A stretch of 24,425 nt of DNA from CAYNJF01 sp964397555 (GTDB taxonomy: Bacteria; Pseudomonadota; Gammaproteobacteria; Berkiellales; Berkiellaceae): positions 1 to 24,425 of the forward strand of contig CAYNJF010000035.1 in NCBI GenBank assembly GCA_964397555.1. The letters run 5' to 3'. Positions 6,798-14,312 of this stretch are shown one piece after another. The translations under genes were made by a program, and so were the position numbers. The notes beneath the pieces were generated by a model. The model worked only from the letters and a program-made list of their open reading frames with translations. It was not told where the DNA came from and searched no databases. Numbering within the stretch: position 1 is the stretch's first letter; each line of letters opens with the position of its first letter.

Positions 6798-8639
6798 CTA
6801 TCTCGGCTTAGAGGGGCTTTGTGGGCTAGGGCTTGAGGTAGGGCTTGATGGGGGACTCTCACTCAAACGAGGAAGTCTCGTGCGTTGAAGCCTGGAACTA
6901 AAGTAGTCAAACATGGGCAAAGTCGGAAACTGAGAGAAGAACCCAGCGTTCTCATCACGATTGCCAGCAACTGAGTTGTTAGGCGCCAATGGTTCGGCTT
7001 CATCAATTTTTGCCATCCCCTCGACAAAACGAGCGTGCAACGACTGAAGTGGCTCATGGACATTTGAGTCCTCTCCAGGGTTAGGGGCTTGAATGGCCCC
7101 AGCGGTAGGTGAGGATGGATAAGCTCGGGAGGCTCGGTCAAGAGCAGGTTCAGTCGCGCTTGTCGGGGGCTTCATACTCAAAGGCCTTCGCGCTCTTGCA
7201 TTCGGATTACGAACCACGTTGGAGCGATTACGGTTAGAAGGTTCGTTCCTGATAGGTGAGCGCATTTTAGTCACAACCGTACTTTGGCCTTGAGCGGGCG
7301 AGGTTTGTAGCTCGACGGACTCATTCCAGAACAAATCACATAACACCTGTTTGAAGGCATCAATCTCAGCTTGGGTGATGGTTGGTGTTTTCAAGGGATG
7401 AAACTCAAAGCGAACCATCCGGTTATGCTCATCCTTAGGACCATCTTTGAGGGTCCAAATGACTTTTTGAGCTATGCGAGCTTTCTCAAAGCCTTCAAGC
7501 CATTCGGCTTTCACATGCAGATAAAGACTTTGATCGTCGTCGCAGCGCTCGTCTTTTAGAATTTTCCGTATAAGGCTTTCGGCAATGTCACTCATGATGG
7601 CATTACCGTTTTTCTTTCCAAAGACAAAGTTTTCAATAAACTGGGAAGGATCATGCAAACGATTGGCTTTTTCTGGATCGGGTAAATCAGAATCTTTGTC
7701 AACACGTTGGAGTGGTTTGTGCCAGAGCGAGTGTCCCACAAGATGCCAGGCATGCCAATCTTTTCCGTCAAAGCCCAGTGCTTCCATGTAGGCGTTGGTT
7801 CCAACCCCAGTCACTCTTTGGTTAGAGGGGTGTCGGGCTTGCATACTTAATTGTCTTCGAAGCTTTGAGCGCTTTTGTACACCGTTTAAATCTCTAAGTG
7901 AAATGGAGACTTCAAGCTCATTGTCGGTTGGGTAGTTTTTCGCTTCAATCTTTGCTTTGAGTTCATCGGTGAGTTCAGGAATGAACACATCCCCGTTATC
8001 GTGCTTATGTTCAGGAACATACACGCTAAAAACGCCATCGATGGTGTGGGTCTCTCGAGTTCGAACGAGAATCGTTTCAGTACCGCTTTGTGAGCGTCGC
8101 TGTATCCGAGACATGCCTGGCGAGGTGAAGGAGGCATCAGCCGGCATGGCATCCACACTCGTAGCCCCGTCTACAATCAGACCACCTTGGGTCGTCATCA
8201 TGATTCGCCCGGGAGAGCTTGGTAATGTCTGTGACGATGGTTTGCGAGGAGGTGTGCTGGTAACCGCCATCGTCGTCGAATCCCCCGTCACAGGTTCAGG
8301 AGCAGGCTTTTGTGGTTTCGGTCGGATCGGGGATTTTTTGAGAACCCCGTTGAGTTCAGCCATGCTGCCACCAAACTTCCCTTTGCGAGCATAATACTTT
8401 CTGGGGCGCCAGGGTGGATCGACGCGCTTATTTCTTTTGCGTCGCTTTGCCTTGGATGTGTTTGTATCGTGAGGCTGTAGTGCTCTTTTTCTCGCTTTGG
8501 CTTTTTTGGTCGAAGGGCTATCGGGCTTGCGCCTTTTTTTGTTTGCCTCTCGGGCTTGAATCTTTCTGCGGGTGGCGACTGATTTTTCTAAAGTCTTTCT
8601 TCGAAACTCATATCGTGTTTGGGTGGATTCGTCGGACAT
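6798..8639 (-). CDS. Candidate nucleus-targeted effector with possible nuclease-like core
   Basis: A 613-residue protein of no family I can name. Residues 1-110 are strongly basic with three clusters resembling mono- and bipartite nuclear localisation signals: KKRRK at 34-38, KKAKARKR at 45-52 and KAKRRKRNKR at 63-72. A Ser/Thr/Pro-rich stretch follows (about 102-175), then a folded-looking core (about 185-440), then a Pro/Ser-rich tail ending SPSPQSPSKPR. In the core, DWHAWHLVGHSLWHK (294-308) and ENFVFGKKNGNAIMSDIAE (336-354) resemble the DRGHLIG...N-V....N..M...E pattern of DNA/RNA non-specific (NUC-type His-Me finger) endonucleases. His299 is in the catalytic-His place and Asn346 in the metal-Asn place, but the DRG triplet is altered to HAW. 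No signal peptide or membrane segment is seen. A clean ribosome site (AGAGGTAG) supports the start. The nuclease and effector roles are inference. Confidence 0.6.
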   Translation of the reverse strand: MSDESTQTRYEFRRKTLEKSVATRRKIQAREANKKRRKPDSPSTKKAKARKRALQPHDTNTSKAKRRKRNKRVDPPWRPRKYYARKGKFGGSMAELNGVLKKSPIRPKPQKPAPEPVTGDSTTMAVTSTPPRKPSSQTLPSSPGRIMMTTQGGLIVDGATSVDAMPADASFTSPGMSRIQRRSQSGTETILVRTRETHTIDGVFSVYVPEHKHDNGDVFIPELTDELKAKIEAKNYPTDNELEVSISLRDLNGVQKRSKLRRQLSMQARHPSNQRVTGVGTNAYMEALGFDGKDWHAWHLVGHSLWHKPLQRVDKDSDLPDPEKANRLHDPSQFIENFVFGKKNGNAIMSDIAESLIRKILKDERCDDDQSLYLHVKAEWLEGFEKARIAQKVIWTLKDGPKDEHNRMVRFEFHPLKTPTITQAEIDAFKQVLCDLFWNESVELQTSPAQGQSTVVTKMRSPIRNEPSNRNRSNVVRNPNARARRPLSMKPPTSATEPALDRASRAYPSSPTAGAIQAPNPGEDSNVHEPLQSLHARFVEGMAKIDEAEPLAPNNSVAGNRDENAGFFSQFPTLPMFDYFSSRLQRTRLPRLSESPPSSPTSSPSPQSPSKPR

Positions 8640-8662
8640 ACACTACCTCTTTTGCAGGTCGT

Positions 8663-8691
8663 ATACTAACTTAGAATGAGGCTAAACACAA
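8663..8691 (-). promoter_or_regulatory. Weak promoter candidate for the 613-aa gene
   Basis: On the minus strand TTGTGT and TAGTAT are spaced by 17 bases, ending about 25 bases before the start codon. Both hexamers are imperfect. No obvious two-component regulator box was recognised nearby. Confidence 0.3.
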
Positions 8692-8713
8692 TCAATCCTG
8701 CTCTCAAGTCCGA

Positions 8714-8734
8714 TAAAAGGGGCCTTTGGGCCCC
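8714..8734 (-). terminator. Intrinsic terminator after the GT2-GtrA gene
   Basis: Minus-strand reading gives a 6-base-pair all-GC stem (GGGGCC with GGCCCC) around a four-base loop, followed directly by TTTTATC. It starts 11 bases after the glycosyltransferase stop and separates the ypjD-to-glycosyltransferase run from the 613-aa gene. Confidence 0.8.
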
Positions 8735-8744
8735 TAGATTTACA

Positions 8745-9785
8745 TTAAGACTTAACCGTTTGCGCCGGGGGTTCGGTTTGGGGGCTGGTAAAGATAAAAA
8801 GCTGTTGAATCGCAAAATTGGCAAAAAACAGCACAAACAAAGCAGCCAACTTACTTAAGTGGACGCTCGCCCCGAGATACACCATGGATGAAATCATGGC
8901 GTAGGATAGGCCTAAGTTCACGGTGCACAAAAGGGTGTATTTCAATGCTTCGACCGTGACGGCGTTTTTCGAACGAAACACCAGCTCCTTGTTGAATAAG
9001 AAGTTGCAGGTACCTGAGAAAATGCGGGCAAACGCTTCGGCAAAAAAGATATGGCCAATGAAAAAATACATGAGGGTAAAGGCCAGATAATCCAAAAGCC
9101 CGGAGACGATGGCAAACAACAAAAAACGAAAAAACACGTAATAGATTTTCAACGAGTCAATGACAGGGTTGAAGTGTGAGGATTGGTTGTTGTTTTCATA
9201 GACGGTGTCGATGGTGATTTGATGAAAGTTCAGCTGATGTTTGTGCGCCAAAATCAACATGTCTAATTCAAACTCATAGCCTCGTGACTTGATGTGCATC
9301 AGCTCTGGAAGAAAGTGGGTTGGGATCCCGCGAAGCCCTGTCTGAGTATCCGTCAGCTTAACGCCAATGAGTAAGCGAAAAATCCATTTAGTAACCTGGT
9401 TGCCAAATTGGGAGCGCAAAGGCACGTTTTGGTCAAATTCGCGCACGCCCAAATGCATCCTCGTTGTATCGGCCTCTAAGGCCTCGCTTAGTTTCAAGAT
9501 GTCTTTGGGGAGGTGTTGTCCATCGGCATCGGCGGTCACGACCCCTTTGGCCTCAGGGTAGTCCAGCATAGCTCGGTTAAACCCGGTTCGAAGCGCTTCC
9601 CCTTTGCCCATATTGACCGCATGAGAGATCACTTGAACGTTGGGTTTTTGCCTAAGCGCATCAAAGATCGGGGCACAAACGGCGCTTGAGCCATCATTGA
9701 CGATGACGATAGGGCTTTGAATCTGGTCCACTAAAGTGACAAGGCTTTGATTTGGTTCATACGCTGGAATGACAACAACAATCAT
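8745..9785 (-). CDS. Family 2 glycosyltransferase fused to a GtrA-like membrane domain
   Basis: A 346-residue two-domain protein. Residues 1-210 form a GT-A/GT2 domain with VVVIPAYEPNQS at the N-terminus, VNDGSS near 29-34 and the metal-binding DAD in TADADGQH (Asp86, Asp88), similar to dolichol-phosphate-mannose-synthase-like enzymes. Residues 215-335 hold four hydrophobic segments of a GtrA-type domain (for example FLLFAIVSGLLDYLAFTLMY and KLAALFVLFFANFAIQQLF). In other bacteria GtrB loads a sugar onto undecaprenyl phosphate and GtrA is thought to help flip it; the fusion suggests both steps in one polypeptide at the inner membrane. The start overlaps the upstream gene by an ATGA. The sugar is unknown. 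Confidence 0.88.
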   Translation of the reverse strand: MIVVVIPAYEPNQSLVTLVDQIQSPIVIVNDGSSAVCAPIFDALRQKPNVQVISHAVNMGKGEALRTGFNRAMLDYPEAKGVVTADADGQHLPKDILKLSEALEADTTRMHLGVREFDQNVPLRSQFGNQVTKWIFRLLIGVKLTDTQTGLRGIPTHFLPELMHIKSRGYEFELDMLILAHKHQLNFHQITIDTVYENNNQSSHFNPVIDSLKIYYVFFRFLLFAIVSGLLDYLAFTLMYFFIGHIFFAEAFARIFSGTCNFLFNKELVFRSKNAVTVEALKYTLLCTVNLGLSYAMISSMVYLGASVHLSKLAALFVLFFANFAIQQLFIFTSPQTEPPAQTVKS

Positions 9786-11113
9786 GCAAACACACCCTGA
9801 TCTTCTAAATAATCGGCTTTGATGGGAAACTGCCCAGGTCGAAGATAATGCAAAAGATAATCATTAAACTCATGATTAAAGATATGATCGGCAAAATGGA
9901 TCTCATTGGATAAAATCGTACCTTTGGGAATATGTCGACCGGTGCGGGTCACAATTTCATCGAAGATCTCGAAAAAGGGGATAGATTTGGCCCCTAAAGT
10001 GATGCTCGCTTGCTTGTCGAGTTTGTCAGTAAAGGCAAGTTGATAAAAAAGCTTGGTCTTGTCATGCTCATTGAGCTCCACCAAGAAAAGAGCCTTATCG
10101 TTTACCTTGATCGATTTGAGCACATCAAATGCCTCGATGCATGCTTGCTCGCTCTCAAAGAACGCATGACCATCATGCGTCATGTGTTGTTCGACTCTTT
10201 TTGGTGATAACCCAAGCCGTACCATCGCACTCATTGGATCTTTTTGACGATAAAGCACCCACTGCCTCTCACTATAGCTGTTCATCTCGTCCAACCCACA
10301 ATCAAACACATACGCCCCCTCAGGGTATCGGCTTAGATAGTGCCCAAGCGCTTTGTCGATCATAATAAGGCCATGCAAAATAGGCTTTGTGACTTCCTGT
10401 TCGCCAGAGGTCCAGTGATGATGCTGCAAGTGAGCCAAGGAGTTCAAAAATAAAATATTGACTTGAGGTCTGTAAAAATCTTTTAACTCACAAAACAATA
10501 ACGTGACGATGTAATCAAACCAGCTGATAAAGACAAAGTGATGAAAACCAAACTGTTTTAATGCTTTTCTCAGTGATCGTATTTCTCGCAATATCTTAAA
10601 AAACGCATTGGATTGCATTAAGCCTCGAACAAGCCCTAAGGCTTTGTAAGCGGCTTTAATCTTACGAATGTCTTGATAGTTTTTAGCCAAGTACCTCGGT
10701 AACTCTAAAAAGCCATTGAGCCAAACGGGCGAGGCCTTTTCAGAAAAGCTCCATGGATCAGGAAAGAAAAAATGATTGCGCGGGCTTTGCCCTCGGGCTC
10801 CATTCATCACACCCCAAACCCCGGTGGTGATATCAAGCTCACTTAAGGTTTGCCAAATTGGTTTGAACTGGCAATCAGGCATGTCACCTAGATGTTTGAT
10901 TTGATGCTCTTTGGATGGATGCGAGGTGTGGATAGAGACCCATTGCACCCAAGGTTCTAAATAACCACTGTTGTATCGATCGTTGGTTTTATATTGCGTG
11001 GTTTTGAATTGCAGAGCTTTTTCAAGATGCACAAGAGGGTAATCTTTAACGGCTTGTTTTAACAAACCATGATGAAACTCATTTAATTCAATGATGTTGA
11101 TGTTTTTTTGCAT
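9782..11113 (-). CDS. Alkaline-phosphatase-superfamily-like protein, probably glycan-related
   Basis: A 443-residue protein without a signal peptide. The N-terminus IIELNEFHHGLL, the segment YLEPWVQWVSIHT (51-63), HLGDMPD (74-80) and NSLAHLQHHHW (224-234) resemble uncharacterised alkaline-phosphatase/type I phosphodiesterase-superfamily proteins found in polysaccharide loci. Candidate metal ligands are Glu9, Asp275, His313 (THDGH) and His316, but the standard SDHG motif is absent, so catalysis is uncertain. A strong ribosome site (AAGGGGGAGCT) precedes the ATG. The stop overlaps the glycosyltransferase start by four bases, so the two are probably translated together and act in one pathway. 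I recognise the superfamily from these motifs only; the activity is unassigned. Confidence 0.55.
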   Translation of the reverse strand: MQKNINIIELNEFHHGLLKQAVKDYPLVHLEKALQFKTTQYKTNDRYNSGYLEPWVQWVSIHTSHPSKEHQIKHLGDMPDCQFKPIWQTLSELDITTGVWGVMNGARGQSPRNHFFFPDPWSFSEKASPVWLNGFLELPRYLAKNYQDIRKIKAAYKALGLVRGLMQSNAFFKILREIRSLRKALKQFGFHHFVFISWFDYIVTLLFCELKDFYRPQVNILFLNSLAHLQHHHWTSGEQEVTKPILHGLIMIDKALGHYLSRYPEGAYVFDCGLDEMNSYSERQWVLYRQKDPMSAMVRLGLSPKRVEQHMTHDGHAFFESEQACIEAFDVLKSIKVNDKALFLVELNEHDKTKLFYQLAFTDKLDKQASITLGAKSIPFFEIFDEIVTRTGRHIPKGTILSNEIHFADHIFNHEFNDYLLHYLRPGQFPIKADYLEDQGVFA

Positions 11114-11133
11114 AGCTCCCCCTTGTGTATACC

Positions 11134-11161
11134 ATTATACCTAAGAGGAAGTATCCCACAA
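11134..11161 (-). promoter_or_regulatory. Promoter candidate for the phosphatase-like/glycosyltransferase pair
   Basis: On the minus strand TTGTGG (11161-11156), 16 bases, then a perfect TATAAT (11139-11134). The -35 lies within the last codons of the upstream exported-protein gene. This would let the glycan pair be expressed apart from ypjD-corB. Confidence 0.5.
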
Positions 11162-12178
11162 AGGTAAGCGCTGCCCTTTTCTAACTAAACGACCATCCAT
11201 GAGATCAAGCGCTGGCATGGGCAGTCGCTCAAACCAATCGTCCCCATCAAAATGCTCCCAAGTGTTCACATGGGCGAATTCAAATCCAAGGTAAGTTTGA
11301 AACTGACCGCATGAAAAATTCAAATAATTGGCCATCATAAGAAAAACAGAATCATCATCGCCATAGCGAGTTAGGGTTTGGGCAGCCTTGAGGTATGCGT
11401 TGGCTCCGATGTACTCCGGATGAAAGACATTATCCAGATCGAGCACGGCTAAGCGTTTACCGGTTGAACGAATTTTAAGGTTCAGTTGCTCGACTTCAGA
11501 GTCATCTGATAAATCCATACTGATAACTTCGATGCGGTTGTTGATCGCAAGTTGATGCAAGGTCTTATAAAGAGCGTCATCAAATAGATAGTGACCCGAT
11601 TGATAATCAATGACATCGCCCAAATTGATATCACTGTCCTCACAGTCTTTGGCTTGGCCTTCCCGATATAAGCGTTCGGGCAGATCATAGCCCATGGCAT
11701 CTAGGTTACGAACGTAAAGCTGCCACCAATCAAAGTCCTCTTTGGTGATACGAACGTCAATGCCTTGTTCTTTGGAGGCGAGCATAAAACGCTCCCATTG
11801 AGCAAAATCATCACTCCAGCGAAGTTTTTGATAGCGAAGTCGATTGGGGGCCTTTAAAAGCTCTCGATTTATCAGACAAAAGGTCAAAACATCTTCGCTG
11901 ATGTCGATTTGAATGAGGTGTTCGATGTTTGGCATCATGGAGGCAATCCGAAAGCTTCGCTCCGAACCAAGTCCTACATAAAGCCCTTTTTGATCGTGAA
12001 CCAAATGCCAAACTTTATATAATTGAATCTCTGAAGAGATGGGAAACGTCATGTATTCCGTTTCTGTCGAGGGCGCGTGGTTGGGCCTTGTGCGAACTTC
12101 AAAAGCATGGGCATGTTGGAGTCCCATCACGAACGCTAGGATAACGAGCAAAGGTTTATTCATTCGACGTTGGATCAT
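11141..12178 (-). CDS. Exported protein, Rossmann/methyltransferase-like (LIC_10091-like?)
   Basis: A 345-residue protein with a Sec-type signal peptide: a basic start (MIQRRMNKP), a hydrophobic core and a cleavage site after HAHA (residue 25). The mature part has a GLYVGLGSERSF loop at 65-76, followed by LIQIDISEDVLTF at 88-100. This looks like the motif I glycine loop and acidic residue of Rossmann SAM-dependent methyltransferases. A later hydrophobic strand, AVLDLDNVFHPEYIG, precedes a helix and SVFLMMANYL. The pattern recalls proteins labelled LIC_10091 family; I am unsure of that name and of any enzymatic activity, since SAM enzymes outside the cytoplasm are unusual. The start ATG overlaps the corB stop (ATGA) with GAGGATGAGTC before it, implying translational coupling. 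Confidence 0.5.
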   Translation of the reverse strand: MIQRRMNKPLLVILAFVMGLQHAHAFEVRTRPNHAPSTETEYMTFPISSEIQLYKVWHLVHDQKGLYVGLGSERSFRIASMMPNIEHLIQIDISEDVLTFCLINRELLKAPNRLRYQKLRWSDDFAQWERFMLASKEQGIDVRITKEDFDWWQLYVRNLDAMGYDLPERLYREGQAKDCEDSDINLGDVIDYQSGHYLFDDALYKTLHQLAINNRIEVISMDLSDDSEVEQLNLKIRSTGKRLAVLDLDNVFHPEYIGANAYLKAAQTLTRYGDDDSVFLMMANYLNFSCGQFQTYLGFEFAHVNTWEHFDGDDWFERLPMPALDLMDGRLVRKGQRLPLWDTSS

Positions 12179-13440
12179 GACTCATCCTCTGAGGATATAG
12201 GTTGGCTGATGCGAACCGTTTTAATTTTATTTTCGAGCACTTGCACCACTTCAATCGGGACTTGATTGAGTAAACAGCAGGTACCAGCTTCAGGAATGGT
12301 CTCAAGGTATTCAATGATAAGACCGCTGAGAGTCTTAGGCCCTGAGGTTGAAAAGTCCATCGATAGGGCTCGGTTTAAGTCACGAATGTTGATGCTGGCA
12401 TCCACCAAGAAAGTCCCATCGTCTTGAGGGTGAACGTCAGGGCTGGCTTGGGCCATGTCCGTGGTAAATTCACCGACCACTTCTTCTAAAATATCCTCGA
12501 TGGCAACCATGCCTTGAATATCGCCATATTCATTGACCACCAGAGCAATTTTTTCTTTGTTTTCCCTGAACTTAATTAATTGCATGGTCAATGAAGTTGC
12601 TTCTGGCACAAAATAAGGCTCTTTAAGCCCTTGCAGCAAGTTTTCTATTGAAAACGTATCATCCGCGAGTAGATTAAGGGCGTAGCGCGTATGTAGGATG
12701 CCCTCGATTTGATTGATGCTACCACGATAGACGGGGAGGAATGTGTGCTGAGTGCTGGCCAATTGTTGCTTGATTTCAAGCTCGGAATCATCCAAATCTA
12801 AGCCAATGATTTCAACTCGGGGTACCATGATCTCATCGACGAGAACGGTCTCCAGATCTAAGATACTGATCACCATTTCACGTTTATGCAAAGGCACTCG
12901 CCCAGCCGTTTCATGCACCAGAGTTCTAAGCTCATCTTGAGTTAGGTGTTGGACTCCTTTTTTAACGCTTTGGATCCCAATTAATTTGAACATGGTGTTG
13001 GAGATCCCGTTGATGAACCAAACGAAAGGGTAGAAAATCCACAGCAACACCTGAAGAATGTATATCGCCGGGAAAGCAACGCGTTCAGGGAATAAGGCCG
13101 CAAGGGTTTTAGGGGTGATTTCTGCAAACACCAAGATTACAAAGGTAAACGCAATGGAGGCCAAAGACAAAGGCACGCCTAACTTTAAGGCGATGACCGT
13201 CACCAAAGCTGTGGCATAAATATTGACAAAATTGTTGCCAAGTAAGATAACCCCTAACAATCGATCAGGCCGTTTTAAGTTCTTTTGCGCAAGCGCGGCG
13301 GCACGGGACTCTTTACTCTTGTGGCGCAACTTATAAGGATTTAGCGACATCAGCCCAGTTTCTGAGCTTGAGAAAAAAGCGGATAAACACACCAACACCA
13401 CTAGTAAGATGAAAAGCGTGTCTAAGGTGAGATTTTCCAA
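12175..13440 (-). CDS. corB: CNNM/CorB-type membrane protein with CBS pair and CorC_HlyC domain
   Basis: A 421-residue inner-membrane protein of the CorB/YfjD family, linked in other bacteria to Mg2+ transport or homeostasis. Segments at about 4-24, 62-86, 90-110 and 121-147 form the CNNM (DUF21) membrane domain, with the family SAFFSSSETGLMSLN motif at 20-34. The CBS pair spans about 200-325 (MVPRVEIIGLDLD; GMVAIEDILEEVVGEF) and a CorC_HlyC-type domain follows (about 340-412). I start it at a TTG (13440), six bases after AAGGAG. The protein then begins MENLTLDT, matching the usual family start; a frame open to 13635 would add 65 residues that overlap ypjD. It follows ypjD by 11 bases, as yfjD follows ypjD in E. 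coli. Confidence 0.9.
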   Translation of the reverse strand: MENLTLDTLFILLVVLVCLSAFFSSSETGLMSLNPYKLRHKSKESRAAALAQKNLKRPDRLLGVILLGNNFVNIYATALVTVIALKLGVPLSLASIAFTFVILVFAEITPKTLAALFPERVAFPAIYILQVLLWIFYPFVWFINGISNTMFKLIGIQSVKKGVQHLTQDELRTLVHETAGRVPLHKREMVISILDLETVLVDEIMVPRVEIIGLDLDDSELEIKQQLASTQHTFLPVYRGSINQIEGILHTRYALNLLADDTFSIENLLQGLKEPYFVPEATSLTMQLIKFRENKEKIALVVNEYGDIQGMVAIEDILEEVVGEFTTDMAQASPDVHPQDDGTFLVDASINIRDLNRALSMDFSTSGPKTLSGLIIEYLETIPEAGTCCLLNQVPIEVVQVLENKIKTVRISQPISSEDES

Positions 13441-13451
13441 GGAAAGCTCCT

Positions 13452-14222
13452 TTATCCAAATATAAGTTTCGTTCCAAAATAACTTAAGAACAACAAGCCG
13501 CCCGCAAACAGGGTCAACCGAGTGGCCGAACTGCCTCGAAGGCCTTTCCAATGGCGGGCAACCAAGATTGACCCAAACATGAGCCAAGCCAACATGGCCA
13601 ACAAGGTTTTTGGCAGCATGGCCACCGTCAGCCAATCATCAAGAGTAAGAAAAGCCGTCACCAAAGAAACACTCAACAACCCCATACCAGTCCATATGAG
13701 CGCAAATAACCATTGCTCCATATCCGTCATCGCTGGCAGAGCTCGAAACAGGACATGATTGATTTGGGTCTTTAGCAAACGATACTGAATCATCAAAAGA
13801 ACGGCCTGGAACATCGCCAAAAATAAAAAGGCCGTGGATAAAATCGACACTAAAATGTGAAAAGCGAGCATCGGTTGCGTATAGGTGGCGATGATGAAGC
13901 TGCCTTGAGTCTGATCATAAGCAAGCACCGAAAGCAACGCTAGAACATTCAGTGGCATATTCAGTCGGGCTAGCTTGTCATGAAAAGTGATAAAGAGGAT
14001 TAAACACATCAGCCAGATGGTCAAAGACACCATTAAGACAACGTCTAAGTTTTGACCGCCCGAGGTCTCAATCCATTTATAAAGTAGTGCTCCATGACCC
14101 AAATAACAAAGAAAAGCGACCAGTCTTAGAAAAGGAATTGGGGCAGAAAGCTTTCCAAAAATGGCGGTTGTTTGTATAATGGCTAGTACGGAATAGCTCA
14201 GTAAAACAGTTAGCGTTAGCAT
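13452..14222 (-). CDS. ypjD: YpjD-type cytochrome c assembly family membrane protein
   Basis: A 256-residue polytopic inner-membrane protein with about eight hydrophobic segments (for example LSYSVLAIIQTTAIF, VVLMVSLTIWLMCLILF, SIVTAFL-like segments near 180-200). The most conserved-looking block is FHILVSILSTAFLFLAMFQAVLL (from about residue 125), the helix of the CcmC/CcsA haem-handling family, with a conserved His at its start. The precise role of YpjD is not established. Divergent from ffh and followed by corB, matching E. coli. Its Shine-Dalgarno (GAGGTGAT) lies in a perfect palindrome at 14225-14240. Confidence 0.86.
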   Translation of the reverse strand: MLTLTVLLSYSVLAIIQTTAIFGKLSAPIPFLRLVAFLCYLGHGALLYKWIETSGGQNLDVVLMVSLTIWLMCLILFITFHDKLARLNMPLNVLALLSVLAYDQTQGSFIIATYTQPMLAFHILVSILSTAFLFLAMFQAVLLMIQYRLLKTQINHVLFRALPAMTDMEQWLFALIWTGMGLLSVSLVTAFLTLDDWLTVAMLPKTLLAMLAWLMFGSILVARHWKGLRGSSATRLTLFAGGLLFLSYFGTKLIFG

Positions 14223-14224
14223 AA

Positions 14225-14240
14225 ATCACCTCGAGGTGAT
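14225..14240. repeat. 16-base perfect palindrome containing the ypjD ribosome site
   Basis: ATCACCTCGAGGTGAT lies three to four bases before the ypjD start, in the 90-base ypjD/ffh divergent region. In the ypjD transcript it could fold as a 6-base-pair stem with a UCGA loop that hides the GAGGTGAT Shine-Dalgarno. As DNA it could be an operator. The rest of 14241-14312 holds no convincing full promoter for ffh; TATCCT near 14283 is the best -10. Confidence 0.55.
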
Positions 14241-14312
14241 CTTCGCATAGGTGGGCCATGGAAGAAATAGGCCATAGTCTGTTATCCTGTGGCAAAAATT
14301 TAGGGCAGTGCA

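Noticed and set aside
6798..6870. Dot/Icm-type acidic E-block at the C-terminus of the 613-aa protein
   Set aside because: The last 25 residues are Ser/Pro-rich with a single Glu; no E-block is present, so I make no secretion-signal claim.
7957..8394. 145-codon plus-strand open frame inside the 613-aa gene
   Set aside because: An antisense shadow; the minus-strand frame has the ribosome site and coherent domain structure.
13441..13635. N-terminal extension of corB to an upstream ATG
   Set aside because: The extra 65 residues overlap ypjD, do not resemble CorB, and AAGGAG sits six bases before the TTG at 13440.
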